Below, in pieces: positions 1-8,966 of a stretch of 64,000 nt of DNA. Origin of the DNA: Rhodanobacter sp. LX-99 (GTDB lineage Bacteria > Pseudomonadota > Gammaproteobacteria > Xanthomonadales > Rhodanobacteraceae). The notes under the pieces were generated by a model, which saw only the letters and a program-made list of their open reading frames with translations, made no database searches and was not told the DNA's origin. The stretch is from NCBI RefSeq assembly GCF_018599185.1, contig NZ_JAHFVL010000002.1, positions 310,001 to 374,000 of the forward strand. Direction: 5' to 3'. The translations under genes and the position numbers were made by a program. Within the stretch, counting starts at the first letter, position 1, and every line of letters starts with the position of its first letter.

Positions 1-54
1 GTTGATGGACGGATGGGTTTTGAGAAACCGGACCACCTGATCGCGCACGTTCAT
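1..54 (-). CDS. partial CDS, N-terminal 18 codons of an unidentified protein
   Basis: Only the first 18 codons of a leftward gene are inside the window (MNVRDQVVRFLKTHPSIN), read from an ATG at 54 over the left edge. A GGAGA box at 61-65, six bases before the ATG, supports this start. The visible segment resembles the first helix of a small DNA-binding or winged-helix protein, but 18 residues are too few to name a family. It lies 175 bp downstream of the beta-lactamase-like gene on the same strand. Confidence 0.45.
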   Translation of the reverse strand, partial: MNVRDQVVRFLKTHPSIN

Positions 55-229
55 CGATGCTCTCCGTTGAGACCTCGGGCATGGAAACCCAGGTTGTCGC
101 CGAAAGCTTGATGTACGCATGAAGAGATGCTTACGAAGTCTTACCTGGCCCGGGCAAACGGCGGGTTGCGTGAACTTGCCCGGGTCGGGCGGCTGCCGGA
201 TCGTTCAAGTCGTTCCCGGCGCGTCTTTG

Positions 230-1450
230 CTACTTCCCGCGCGCCAGCTGCTCTTCCACCGCGCTGAACGCGGAGCGCCCGCCCAGCCGTTGATCCGGCA
301 TGCCGGTCGCGAACCAGGCCACGCCGGTGCCATGTTCGCGATCCACCCACAGCCCCGCCTGCAGGCCGTAGGCGGAGCCGGAATGCCCGATGCGTTCGAT
401 GCCGTCGCCGAACGGATCATCGTGACAGCCGGTGGCCGGCGTGGCCAGGGTTTGCACGGCCATGCCGTAACGGCAGAAGAAGCCCTTGCCGCGGTCGTCG
501 GTGTCTTCCTCCCAGGTCAGGCCGTTGCCGTCGCGGTACTGCCAGAGCGGCGTGATCAGCGCCTGCACGGAGGCGGGCGCCAGCAGCTGCACGCCGTCGA
601 TGCGGCCGTTGTCCAGCAGCAGGCGGCCGATGCGCGCGAGGCCCTTGGCCGAGATGCGCAGGCCGCCCTGCGGCGAGAACAGTGCGCCGTTCTCGCCGGC
701 ACGCCAATGCGCGAGATTGCAGCTGCCGTCCTGGGCGGGAACTACCGGGCAGTCCGGTTTGCGGCCGTGGTTGTCGTCCTTCACCGGCTTGCCGTCGGCG
801 TCGTACAGCACCACCGCGCGGGCAGCGGCTGCCGCACTGCAGGTGTCCCAGTTGAAGCAGCCGCCGATGTGCAGCGGCTTCAGCACCAGGCGCTGCATCA
901 GCCGGTCGAAGCGCTCGCCGGTGGCCCGCTCCATCGCTTGCGCCACCAGCGGGAAGTTGAGGTTGGTGTAGCGGAAATACGTTCCCGGCGCGTGCCGGGC
1001 GTCCCAGGCGCGCGGATCCTTGAGGATGTCGCGCAGCTGTCCATCCAGCGGTGTCTGCCAATAGCCGGCCGCGTCGGTGAGGCTGGAACGGTGCGACATC
1101 AGCAGGCGCAGCGTGATGGGCGTATCGGGGAAGGCCGGATTGCGCAGCGGCCAGCCCAGTTGCCCGGAGACGTCGGCATCCAGGTCGAGTTTTCCGGCCT
1201 CCACCAGGCGCATCACGCCGATGGCGGTGACCAGCTTGGAGATCGAGGCGATGCGCACCGGGTCGTCCGCGCTGACCTTGCGTCCGGCGGCCTTGTCGGC
1301 GAAGCCGTGGACCTGGGTGGACGTGACGCCGTCGCGGTCGAAGCCGACACGGACGGTGGCGACGGGACTGCCCGCCCGTGCCGTACCGGCGAGAAGCAGC
1401 AGGCCGAGCAGGCAACAGCTTCCGCCTTTGCGCATCCGGCGAGTGCTCAT
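230..1450 (-). CDS. secreted class C beta-lactamase-family serine hydrolase
   Basis: A 406-residue protein of the beta-lactamase/penicillin-binding-protein-like family (PF00144), which includes AmpC enzymes, D-aminopeptidases and esterases. An N-terminal leader with a hydrophobic stretch (about residues 13-22) ending in TARAG marks export to the periplasm. All three active-site signatures are visible: SISK (Ser69, Lys72), YTN (Tyr161, Asn163) and HSG (356-358), so it should be catalytically competent. The ATG at 1450 lies five bases after the stop of the upstream CocE-like gene, implying an operon; a second ATG at 1435 would give a cleaner signal peptide. The reading frame stays open upstream only because it runs antisense-like through the neighbouring gene. 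Substrate (beta-lactam, D-peptide or ester) cannot be told from sequence. Confidence 0.88.
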   Translation of the reverse strand: MSTRRMRKGGSCCLLGLLLLAGTARAGSPVATVRVGFDRDGVTSTQVHGFADKAAGRKVSADDPVRIASISKLVTAIGVMRLVEAGKLDLDADVSGQLGWPLRNPAFPDTPITLRLLMSHRSSLTDAAGYWQTPLDGQLRDILKDPRAWDARHAPGTYFRYTNLNFPLVAQAMERATGERFDRLMQRLVLKPLHIGGCFNWDTCSAAAAARAVVLYDADGKPVKDDNHGRKPDCPVVPAQDGSCNLAHWRAGENGALFSPQGGLRISAKGLARIGRLLLDNGRIDGVQLLAPASVQALITPLWQYRDGNGLTWEEDTDDRGKGFFCRYGMAVQTLATPATGCHDDPFGDGIERIGHSGSAYGLQAGLWVDREHGTGVAWFATGMPDQRLGGRSAFSAVEEQLARGK

Positions 1451-1455
1451 CCGGA

Positions 1456-3399
1456 TCAGCCGCCGCGGGTCGAGCCCGCCACCACCGGCAGCAGGACGGC
1501 GCTGCGCCCATCGGGCCCATGTTCGATCGTCACCGTCGCCTTGCGGTAGTCGGATGGCTTGGCGAAGAGGATGTTGGGCACGTAGGTCTGCGGATTGCGG
1601 TCGTAGAGCGGAAACAGGCTGGACTGGATCTGCACCATGATGCGGTGGCCGGGCTTGAACTCGTAGTTCACCGTGGGCAGGCGGAACTTGTATTCCTGCA
1701 CCTGGTTGGCCGGGATCGGCGACGGGTCGGAGAAGCTCTTGCGGTAGCGCCCGCGGAAGATGTCGAGCGAGACCGGCAGCTGGTAGCCGCCCATCGTGGG
1801 ATCGGTCGGATCGGTGCCGGGGTAGACGTCGATCAGCTTGACCACGAAGTCGCCGTCGGTGCCGGTGGTGCTGGCGAAGAGGTCGGCGATCGGCGCGCCC
1901 TGGACGGTCACGGCCTTGGTCAGCACCGGCGTGACGTAGGCGAGCACGTCGGGCCGGGTTTCGGCGAAGCGCTGATCCTGCACGAGCCAGGTGCGCCAAC
2001 GGTCGTTCTTCTGCGGGATCGGGCGCGGCAGGTAGGGCACCGGCTTGGCCGGGTCGGAGACGTAGCTGTCGCTGCCGTCGGTGGGCTGCTCGAAGCCGAG
2101 GCCCATGTCCGCCTGCAGGTAGAGCGGGGTGAGCTGCTGGTCACTCGCCACCTTCCAATCGGTAAAGCTGTCCCAACGCTGCTCGACCGGGTTGTAGATC
2201 ATCGCCTCGGGCAGCGGCCTGGACAGCTCGGTGCCGCGCAGGTAGTGGTTGAACCAGGGAATCATCACCTGCTGGCGGAACTGGGCGGTGGTGTTGCCCG
2301 GCCACTTGAGCGGGCCCATGTTCCAGCCGTCACGGTTGATCTGGCTGTGCCACCACGGGCCCATCACCAGGTGGTTGTTGGCGCCGTGCCCGGCCTTCTT
2401 GAGCGCTTCCCAGGCATGCACGGCGCCGTAGATGTCCTCCTGGTCCCACAGGCCTTGCAGCCACATCGTGGGCACGCTGGAGGGATGCGCGACGAGCAGC
2501 TTGTCGAGCGCCTGCAGCTGCCAGAAGGCGTCGTAGGCCGGGTGGGCGGAGAAGCGGTTCCACCAGGGCAGCTGCTTGAAGCCGTTGGCCTCGGCATAGG
2601 CGCCGGCCGAGCCCGCGTCGAGGAAATTGGTGTAGTCGTCGTAGCTTTCGCGCGGGATGTTCTTGCCTTCGCCCTTCTTGCTCATCTGGCCGCTGAAGTA
2701 GTCGAGGTTCACCTGGCGCAGGGCGCCGTAGTGGTACCAGTCGTCGCCCATCCAGCCGTCGATCATCGGGCTTTCCGGCGCGGCGACCTTCAGCGCGGGG
2801 TGCGGATGGAGCAAGGCCATGGCGACCGTCCAGCCGTCGTAGGACGAGCCGATCATGCCGACCTTGCCGTTCGATTCCTTGGTGTTTTTCACCAGCCAGT
2901 CGATCGTGTCCCACGCGTCGGTGGTGTCGTCGGTGGTGGTCGGGTTGAGCGGCCCCATCGGCGGGCGCGTCATGATGTAGTTGCCTTCCGACCCGTATTT
3001 GCCGCGCACGTCCTGCCAGACCAGGATGTAGCTGCCGTCGGCCCAGTCCTTGTCGCCCGACCACACCGCGTCGGCCATGTGCGGGCTATTGTCCGGCACC
3101 ATGCCGCTGGCGTTGTACGGCGTGCGTTCGAGCAGCATCGGCAGTTCGTGCGCGCCCTTCGGGATCAGGATCACGGTGTGCAGCTTCACGCCGTCGCGCA
3201 TCGGGATCATCACGTCGCGCTTGGTGTAGTCGAAGTTGCCTTGCGGCTGTTTCCAGCCGGTGGGGATGTCGGACCCGGTCTGGATCATGTCGGGCGTGAC
3301 CTTCGCCGAAGCCTGGCCCGTCGAGGGCATCGCGAACGCGGCGGCTGACAAGAGGCAGGCAAGCGAAACGAGTGCCGCGCCCAGAGTGGCTTTCTTCAT
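1456..3399 (-). CDS. secreted CocE/NonD-family (X-Pro dipeptidyl-peptidase S15-like) hydrolase
   Basis: A 647-residue alpha/beta hydrolase of the CocE/NonD family, which covers cocaine esterase, glutaryl-7-ACA acylase and alpha-amino-acid ester hydrolases. The signal peptide covers residues 1-23 (cleavage after AAFA). The nucleophile elbow is GSSYDG with Ser186; a WDQED segment and a WWHSQ segment are placed where the family carries its catalytic Asp and His. The C-terminal third is the jelly-roll (CocE C-terminal) domain, recognisable from the [12 protein letters not shown] segment. It is the first gene of a two-gene leftward operon with the beta-lactamase-like hydrolase, so the pair may process amide or ester compounds in the periplasm. 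The substrate is unknown. Confidence 0.88.
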   Translation of the reverse strand: MKKATLGAALVSLACLLSAAAFAMPSTGQASAKVTPDMIQTGSDIPTGWKQPQGNFDYTKRDVMIPMRDGVKLHTVILIPKGAHELPMLLERTPYNASGMVPDNSPHMADAVWSGDKDWADGSYILVWQDVRGKYGSEGNYIMTRPPMGPLNPTTTDDTTDAWDTIDWLVKNTKESNGKVGMIGSSYDGWTVAMALLHPHPALKVAAPESPMIDGWMGDDWYHYGALRQVNLDYFSGQMSKKGEGKNIPRESYDDYTNFLDAGSAGAYAEANGFKQLPWWNRFSAHPAYDAFWQLQALDKLLVAHPSSVPTMWLQGLWDQEDIYGAVHAWEALKKAGHGANNHLVMGPWWHSQINRDGWNMGPLKWPGNTTAQFRQQVMIPWFNHYLRGTELSRPLPEAMIYNPVEQRWDSFTDWKVASDQQLTPLYLQADMGLGFEQPTDGSDSYVSDPAKPVPYLPRPIPQKNDRWRTWLVQDQRFAETRPDVLAYVTPVLTKAVTVQGAPIADLFASTTGTDGDFVVKLIDVYPGTDPTDPTMGGYQLPVSLDIFRGRYRKSFSDPSPIPANQVQEYKFRLPTVNYEFKPGHRIMVQIQSSLFPLYDRNPQTYVPNILFAKPSDYRKATVTIEHGPDGRSAVLLPVVAGSTRGG

Positions 3400-3578
3400 G
3401 TCCAGAGGGTCCTCGTGAGGATAGTCGTGTTCGCAATCTACCGCGGTTGCACATCGCGACTATGAGAGCGGTCACAAGGATTTTGCAATCCGGGTGCGGG
3501 GGAAGGGACCCGAAAAAGGGGAAGCCAAGAGCGCATTTTCCTGACCGGCGCGGCGGGCCCGGTTTTCCACCCGACGGT

Positions 3579-4100
3579 CTATGACGTCGCTTCGCCGGCG
3601 ACGAGCCGTGCGGCCACGGTCCGGGGCCGCACCATCAGGTAGAACGCGGCGCCATGCGTGATCATCAGCAAGGGCACGTAGAGGACCGGGATCGCGTAGG
3701 CGGCGCCCAGTTCGCCCGACAGCGCGGGAAGGTTGAGCGTGATGCCGTGGTAGTAGTCGGCGATGAGATCGACCACGCCCACCAGATTGAACGCAACGGT
3801 GAACAGCCAGAACAGCGGCCGCGTCCTGATGGCCAGCAGCGCCAGCATGGCCAGCACGCCCGTGGCCAGGTCGCCGTAGGCGGCGAACGTGGCGAAGCCC
3901 GCGGGCAGGTGCGGGCCGACGACGCCCGGCACGAGGAACACCAGCCCGAAAAAGCGGAAGCTGTGCAAGGTGGCGATGGCGCGATGTGCCGCGATGGCGT
4001 CCATGGACCCGAGCCGTGGCCACACGTATGCACGGAAGCACAGCAGCCAGGGCACGTAACCCAGGCCCAGGTGCAAGGTGAAAATGATGGCTGGTGGCAT
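3579..4100 (-). CDS. multi-pass inner-membrane protein of unknown function
   Basis: A 173-residue hydrophobic protein with about five predicted membrane segments. The charged loops are short, and there is a conserved-looking HSFRFFG stretch after the first helix pair. I do not recognise a named family; it looks like one of the small conserved membrane proteins often found next to LysR regulators. The start at 4100 is preferred over an upstream in-frame GTG near 4160 because a GGAGAT box precedes it and the first membrane helix begins at once. It is transcribed divergently from the LysR gene across 109 bp, the classic arrangement for a LysR target, so regulation by that protein is likely. Confidence 0.7.
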   Translation of the reverse strand: MPPAIIFTLHLGLGYVPWLLCFRAYVWPRLGSMDAIAAHRAIATLHSFRFFGLVFLVPGVVGPHLPAGFATFAAYGDLATGVLAMLALLAIRTRPLFWLFTVAFNLVGVVDLIADYYHGITLNLPALSGELGAAYAIPVLYVPLLMITHGAAFYLMVRPRTVAARLVAGEATS

Positions 4101-4209
4101 GGGGATCTCCTCTTCGAACGGAAGGGTCCGCGGTGGCGGGATGCCTGGTGGGAGAACCAAGGTAAGGCCGTTTCCGGTGATGGACTACTTGGGATAATGT
4201 CGACGAGGC

Positions 4210-5151
4210 ATGAAGCAGAACTTCACAGTCAGACAGGGCGCGCTCGACGGCGTGGAAGTGTTCCTCGGCGTGGCCGAGCATCGCAGCTTCCGCAAGGCGG
4301 CCGCGGCGCTCGGGGTGTCGCCGTCGGCGATCAGCCAGACGGTGCGTGTGCTCGAGGCGCGCATCGGCGCGACGCTGTTCATACGCACCACGCGCAGCGT
4401 CGGCCTGACCGAAGCCGGCGAACGTTTCCTTGCGCGTGCCAAGCCCGCTTTCGAGGAACTGGTCGCCGCGGGCGAGGCGGCGCGTGACCTCGGGCAGCGG
4501 CCGGCCGGACTGCTGCGGCTGTCGGTGCCGCGCGCGGTGGTATCGGTCCTGCTGGAGCCGCTGGTCGCCTCTTTCTGCGAGGCGTATCCCGAAGTCGAGG
4601 TGGAGATCGCCGCGAGCGAGGAACTGATCGACGTGGCGGCCAAGGGGTTCGATGCCGGCATCCGGCTGGGCCAACTCATCGCCGCCGACATGGTGGCGGT
4701 GCCGCTGACGCCGCCGTTTCGCTTCATCGTCGTCGGCAGCCCCATCTATTTCGCCCGCCGCGATCCGCCCGAACGCCCGGACGACTTGCGCGGCCACGCC
4801 TGCCTGCGGCTGCGACGCTCCACCGGGGCGCTCGCGCCGTGGTCGCTCGTCGACCACGGCCGCCCGATCGAGATCGCCGTGTCGGGCCCCTTGATCGCCA
4901 ACGATTTCGTCACCACGCTCGGCGCCGCCGTGCGGGGCGTCGGCCTCGCCCATGTGCCCGGACCGATCGCCGCGAAGGCGCTGGCGACGGGAGACCTCGT
5001 GCAAGTACTGGAGCCGTACGCGCCGATGGCGCCCGGCATGTTTCTCTACTACCCCAGCCGCCGGCAGATGCTGCCCAAGCTGCGTGCCTTCATCGACCAC
5101 GTGAAACGCCGCGCGGCTGCCGCCGACACGACCCGAAGCCGCACGGGCTGA
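4210..5151 (+). CDS. LysR-family transcriptional regulator
   Basis: A 313-residue LysR-type regulator. The N-terminal winged helix-turn-helix (about residues 10-70) shows the family pattern: FLGVAEHRSFRKAAAALGVS, then AISQTVRVLEARIGATLFIRTTR. It is followed by the periplasmic-binding-protein-like effector domain (about residues 95-300). Proteins of this type activate or repress a divergent neighbour in response to a small co-inducer. Here the neighbour is the membrane protein ending at 3579. A GATAAT at 4193-4198, a dozen bases before the ATG, is a plausible -10 element. The effector cannot be inferred. Confidence 0.92.
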   Translation: MKQNFTVRQGALDGVEVFLGVAEHRSFRKAAAALGVSPSAISQTVRVLEARIGATLFIRTTRSVGLTEAGERFLARAKPAFEELVAAGEAARDLGQRPAGLLRLSVPRAVVSVLLEPLVASFCEAYPEVEVEIAASEELIDVAAKGFDAGIRLGQLIAADMVAVPLTPPFRFIVVGSPIYFARRDPPERPDDLRGHACLRLRRSTGALAPWSLVDHGRPIEIAVSGPLIANDFVTTLGAAVRGVGLAHVPGPIAAKALATGDLVQVLEPYAPMAPGMFLYYPSRRQMLPKLRAFIDHVKRRAAAADTTRSRTG

Positions 5152-5290
5152 CGAGTGCCGGTTCACCCCCGACACCTTTTGAAACGACACTTTTGAACCA
5201 GCCCGAACCCGCGGCCGCCCAAGGTTCGTTGTTGCTTTCTTCGCGCGGCGCGTTTAAACCTTGATCATCCCCCGCGCTTGCCAGGCCTCC

Positions 5291-7690
5291 ATGAAACGAC
5301 CCGCCACGTTCTCGTTGTATCCCGCCGTGCTGTTGTTTTTCGCTGCCGTCGCATCGGCTGCCGCGGCTTCGACAGCCCTCGCCTCGCCAGGCCAGGAGCC
5401 GCAGTTGCGATCGCCAAGCGCGGCCGCCCTGCCCAACGCGCAGCTGGCTTCGCCGCAGATCGCGCGGCGCGTCGAGGCGCTGCTCAAGCAGATGACCCTG
5501 GACGAGAAGATCGGCCAGCTGGTGCAGTACAACGACCAGGGTTTCAGCGCGACCACCGCCGACGGCAACAAGGCCCTGGCTGCCAATCCGGAGACGAAGA
5601 CCCGGGTGGACGCCATGCAGCTGGCGCGCGAAGGGCGGCTGGGCTCGATGCTGAACGTCGTCGGCGCCGAAAAGACGCGCGCCTTCCAGGAGGCGGCGAT
5701 GCACAGCCGCCTGCACATCCCGATCCTGTTCGGCGCCGACGTGATCCACGGTTACCGCACGATCTACCCGGTGCCGCTCGGCCTGGCCGCGTCGTGGGAT
5801 ACGAAACTGGTCGAGGACGTCTCGCACCTGGCCGCCGCGGAGGCCACCACCGCGGGCGTGAAGTGGTTTTATTCGCCGATGGTGGACATCTCGCGCGACG
5901 CGCGCTGGGGCCGTTCCACCGAAGGCGCGGGTGAGGACCCGTACCTGGGCTCGGCGATGGCGCGCGCCTACGTGCGCGGCTACCAGGGGAGCGATCTGTC
6001 GAAGCCGGACAGTGTCGCCGCCTCGGTCAAGCACTTCGCCGCCTACGGCGCGGCCGAGGCCGGGCGCGAGTACAACACCACCGACATGTCCGACATCCGC
6101 CTGCGCCAGGTCTACCTGCCGCCGTACAAGGCTGCGGTCGAGGCGGGTGCCGCGACCATGATGAGTTCGTTCAACGCGCTCAACGGCGTGCCGGCCACGG
6201 CCAGCCCGTACCTGATGGACGAGATCCTGCGCAAGGAATGGGGCTTCGACGGCTTCGTGGTGAGCGACTACACCGCGGTGATGGAACTGATCAACCACGG
6301 CATCGCGCTCGATGCGGCCGCCGCCACCGAAAAGGCGCTGAAGGCCGGCGTCGAGGTGGACATGATGTCCCACTTCTACGACACGCAGATTCCCAAGCTC
6401 CTCGCCGAACACCGGCTGTCGATGGCCACCGTGGACGAAGCGGTGCGCCGCGTGCTGCGCGTGAAGTTCGCGCTGGGGCTGTTCGAGCATCCCTACGCGC
6501 AAGGCGCCGAGGTGACGCACGCGGTGCCCGCGCATCGCCCGCTGGTGCGGCGCGCCGCCGAGGAGTCCTTCGTGCTGCTACGCAACGCGCCGGTCGGCGG
6601 CAAGGCGGTGCTGCCGCTGGGCGAGGGCGTGAAGTCGGTGGCGCTCATCGGCCCGCTGGCGGATGCTTCCAACGAGATGCAGGGCGCCTGGGGCGGCGGA
6701 ACCCAGGCGCCCGACGTGGTGACCCTGCGCCAGGCGCTGGAGCGGCGCATGCAGCAGCGCGGCGGCCGCCTGCTGTTCGCGCAAGGCACCGGCATCGACA
6801 GCGATGCGACCGCGGGCTTCGACGCCGCGCTGCAGGCGGCCCGCCAGGCGGACGTGGTGGTGATGGCGCTCGGCGAATCGTCGGCGATGAGCGGCGAAGC
6901 CGGCTCGCGCGCCCGCCTCGACCTGCCGGGCAAGCAGCAGCAACTGCTGGAGCAGGTGGCGGCCACCGGCAAGCCGGTGGTGCTGCTGGTGTTCTCCGGC
7001 CGCCCGCTGGTGCTGGACTGGGCGGCCCGGCACGTGCCGGCGATCATGGCGGTGTGGTTCCCGGGTACCGAGGCGGGCAACGCGCTGGCGAACGTGTTGT
7101 TCGGCGACGTGGCGCCCAGCGGCAAACTGCCGATGAGCTTTCCGCGCGCGGTGGGGCAGGAGCCGCTCTATTACAACCAGTTCCCGACCGGCCGTCCGCC
7201 GGGCGCAGCCGACCTGTCCAGGCCGCCCGCCGGCGACACCCGCTTCGTCTCGCGCTACATCGACGTGCCGAACGATGCGCTGTTCCCGTTCGGCTACGGC
7301 CTGAGCTACAGCAGTTTTGCCTACTCCGACGTGCGCGTCTCGCGCCGCGCGCTGCCGCTGGCCGAGGCCAACCGGCCGGACGCCAGGTCGCTGCTGACCG
7401 TGACCGCCACGCTGACCAACACCGGCAAACGCGAAGCCACCGAGGTCGCCCAGCTTTACGTACGCAACCTCGGTGCCAGTGTCGAGCAGCCGGTGCGCAG
7501 CCTGAAGGGCTTCCAGCGCGTCACGCTGGCGCCGGGCGAGTCGCGGCGGCTGCGTTTCGAGCTGGGTTTCCCGGAGCTGTCCTTCTACGACGTGCACAGC
7601 CGCCAGGTCGTGGAGCCCACGCACTACACGGTGTGGGTCGGCGGCAGCTCGCAGGCGACGGAGCAGGCGGCGTTCGACGTCACGCGATAG
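5291..7690 (+). CDS. bglX: periplasmic glycoside hydrolase family 3 beta-glucosidase
   Basis: A 799-residue GH3 enzyme close in length and plan to E. coli BglX: signal peptide (about residues 1-31), GH3 N-terminal barrel, alpha/beta sandwich and C-terminal fibronectin-III-like domain (from about residue 690). The catalytic nucleophile is Asp326 in VVSDY, and the substrate-binding KHF-GAAEAGREYNTTDM block is intact. The enzyme removes non-reducing beta-D-glucosyl residues from oligosaccharides in the periplasm. The ATG at 5291 is chosen because the signal peptide starts there; a TTG at 5261 is in frame but unsupported. It stands alone and converges with the DUF899 gene. Its products could feed the sugar-oxidising operon at 13345-16543, though that is inference. 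Confidence 0.93.
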   Translation: MKRPATFSLYPAVLLFFAAVASAAAASTALASPGQEPQLRSPSAAALPNAQLASPQIARRVEALLKQMTLDEKIGQLVQYNDQGFSATTADGNKALAANPETKTRVDAMQLAREGRLGSMLNVVGAEKTRAFQEAAMHSRLHIPILFGADVIHGYRTIYPVPLGLAASWDTKLVEDVSHLAAAEATTAGVKWFYSPMVDISRDARWGRSTEGAGEDPYLGSAMARAYVRGYQGSDLSKPDSVAASVKHFAAYGAAEAGREYNTTDMSDIRLRQVYLPPYKAAVEAGAATMMSSFNALNGVPATASPYLMDEILRKEWGFDGFVVSDYTAVMELINHGIALDAAAATEKALKAGVEVDMMSHFYDTQIPKLLAEHRLSMATVDEAVRRVLRVKFALGLFEHPYAQGAEVTHAVPAHRPLVRRAAEESFVLLRNAPVGGKAVLPLGEGVKSVALIGPLADASNEMQGAWGGGTQAPDVVTLRQALERRMQQRGGRLLFAQGTGIDSDATAGFDAALQAARQADVVVMALGESSAMSGEAGSRARLDLPGKQQQLLEQVAATGKPVVLLVFSGRPLVLDWAARHVPAIMAVWFPGTEAGNALANVLFGDVAPSGKLPMSFPRAVGQEPLYYNQFPTGRPPGAADLSRPPAGDTRFVSRYIDVPNDALFPFGYGLSYSSFAYSDVRVSRRALPLAEANRPDARSLLTVTATLTNTGKREATEVAQLYVRNLGASVEQPVRSLKGFQRVTLAPGESRRLRFELGFPELSFYDVHSRQVVEPTHYTVWVGGSSQATEQAAFDVTR

Positions 7691-7727
7691 ACGGCTGCCC
7701 GTTGCCAGGCCGGAGGTCCCGCCCCGG

Positions 7728-8522
7728 TCAGCCGTCGTGTTTTTCCCGGAACGCGGCCTCTCCGGCTTCCGACACCTTGTCCCACTCCGGGTCGATCGCG
7801 GCGCCGGGGACGTAGAGTTCGTGCCAGTTCCACCACTTGTACGGCCGGGTCTGGGGATAGCCCTCCGGCGAGTCCTCCCACGACTCCTGGCGCCCGAGCG
7901 CCGTCATGTCGAGGTAGCTCCAGACGGTGCCCATCGCCTCGTCGCCGCGGCCGTTGATGAAGTAGGTGCGGAACACGCGGTCGCCGTCGCGGATGAACGC
8001 GTTGTGGCCATGCCATTCGTCCACGCCGAAGTCGGCGTCGAAGCTGTCGGTGATCGTGTACCACGGGATTTTTTCCCAACCCATCCGCGCCTTCAGGCGC
8101 GCGATGTCGGCTTGTGGTGCGCGCGAGGCATACACGAGCGTCGTGTCGCGTGCGTTCAAGTGGGCGAGGTGGGAAACCTGGTCCGCTCCCAGGGAGCAGC
8201 CGATGCAGGCATGCTCCGGCCAGCCATGCACGCCTGGCTCGAAGAAGGCGCGGTAGACGATCAACTGACGGCGGCCCGCGAACAGGTCGAGCAGACTGAC
8301 CTTGCCCTCGGGTCCTTCGAACACGTATGACTTTTCCACCGCAAGCCACGGCATCCGCCGTCGCTCGGCGGCCAGCGCGTCACGGGCGCGGGTCATCGCC
8401 TTTTCTTTGACGAGAAGCTGCTCGCGCGCGGCCTCCCACTCCTGCGGCGGCACGACCGGTGGCGTGCTCATGGCGCGCCGTCCTTCTTTGCGGCCGTTCC
8501 CGGGTGATTTGTTCGTGGTCAT
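7728..8522 (-). CDS. DUF899 thioredoxin-like protein (paralogue 1)
   Basis: A 264-residue protein of the DUF899 family, a thioredoxin-fold group of unknown substrate. The family signature SLLDLFAGRRQLIVYRAFFE is present, followed by a redox-type CIGC in place of the thioredoxin active site. The ATG at 8522 is preferred because CCGGAGG lies 5 bases upstream; an alternative ATG at 8471 has a weaker AAGGA. Two paralogues lie at 22036 and 46273. A 25-base element shared with the promoter region of the 22036 gene lies 116 bp upstream (8639-8663), so the two are probably co-regulated. The redox role is inferred from the fold and the CxxC only. Confidence 0.85.
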   Translation of the reverse strand: MTTNKSPGNGRKEGRRAMSTPPVVPPQEWEAAREQLLVKEKAMTRARDALAAERRRMPWLAVEKSYVFEGPEGKVSLLDLFAGRRQLIVYRAFFEPGVHGWPEHACIGCSLGADQVSHLAHLNARDTTLVYASRAPQADIARLKARMGWEKIPWYTITDSFDADFGVDEWHGHNAFIRDGDRVFRTYFINGRGDEAMGTVWSYLDMTALGRQESWEDSPEGYPQTRPYKWWNWHELYVPGAAIDPEWDKVSEAGEAAFREKHDG

Positions 8523-8966
8523 CGCAGCCTCCGGATGAGAGCGATCTTTCGTGGGTTCGGGCCGGAACGCGTCATCGCGCTCACGGCCGGTCGCTCGCTG
8601 TGGGTGATGGACCAGTTTTACCGCCGGATGTCGGACAACGGGAGTGACAAGTGTGGCGGGATTCACGCGTGCGGCCGGTGAAGCTCCGAACAAACGGACC
8701 GGCTCAACCGCCCCTTTGCGCTTGATCGTTTTCTGCACCGTATTGGGCGCCGATATACGGACCGTGATGCCGCTACTCGTAGCTCGATGCGTCGGCATGA
8801 CATATGACATAGGGAAGTGTCATGGGGAAAAGGTGCCGCCATTTCCATGGTGGCGCCAAGCCACGCGTCGAAAGGAACGCCGTTTTGACCTTGCCCGCCT
8901 CGATGGCCGCCGGCATGATGGTGACTGCAGTTCGGATATATGCCTCTAAAGGAAAGGACCATTCCC
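8523..8966. other. 444-bp intergenic region between divergent genes
   Basis: No convincing gene was found here; short open frames on both strands lack ribosome binding sites and family resemblance. It contains the DUF899-associated element at 8639-8663 (leftward orientation). Near the right end it has an imperfect inverted repeat around 8833-8862 (a GGTGCCGCCAT arm facing ATGGTGGCGCC) that could form a hairpin in the leader of the IQ-motif gene. The right half is less GC-rich than the flanks, like the gene it precedes. Confidence 0.5.
8639..8663 (-). promoter_or_regulatory. conserved DUF899-associated promoter element, copy 1
   Basis: Read on the minus strand, the core CGCCACACTTGTCACTCCCG is identical over 20 bases to 21946-21965, and 24 of 25 bases match when AATC plus one base upstream is included. 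Both copies sit upstream of a DUF899 gene and point toward it. TGTCAC followed 17 bases later by CG resembles ECF sigma promoters of the TGTCAC / CGTC type. Sequence downstream of the block is not conserved, so this is a site and not a duplicated gene end. Confidence 0.6.

Noticed and set aside
119..3348. Very long open frames on the plus strand opposite the secreted hydrolase genes (up to 656 codons)
   Set aside because: They are antisense shadows of high-GC genes: no leader, no ribosome binding site, Arg/Ala/Gly/Val/His-rich composition without domains, whereas the minus-strand frames show complete catalytic motifs.
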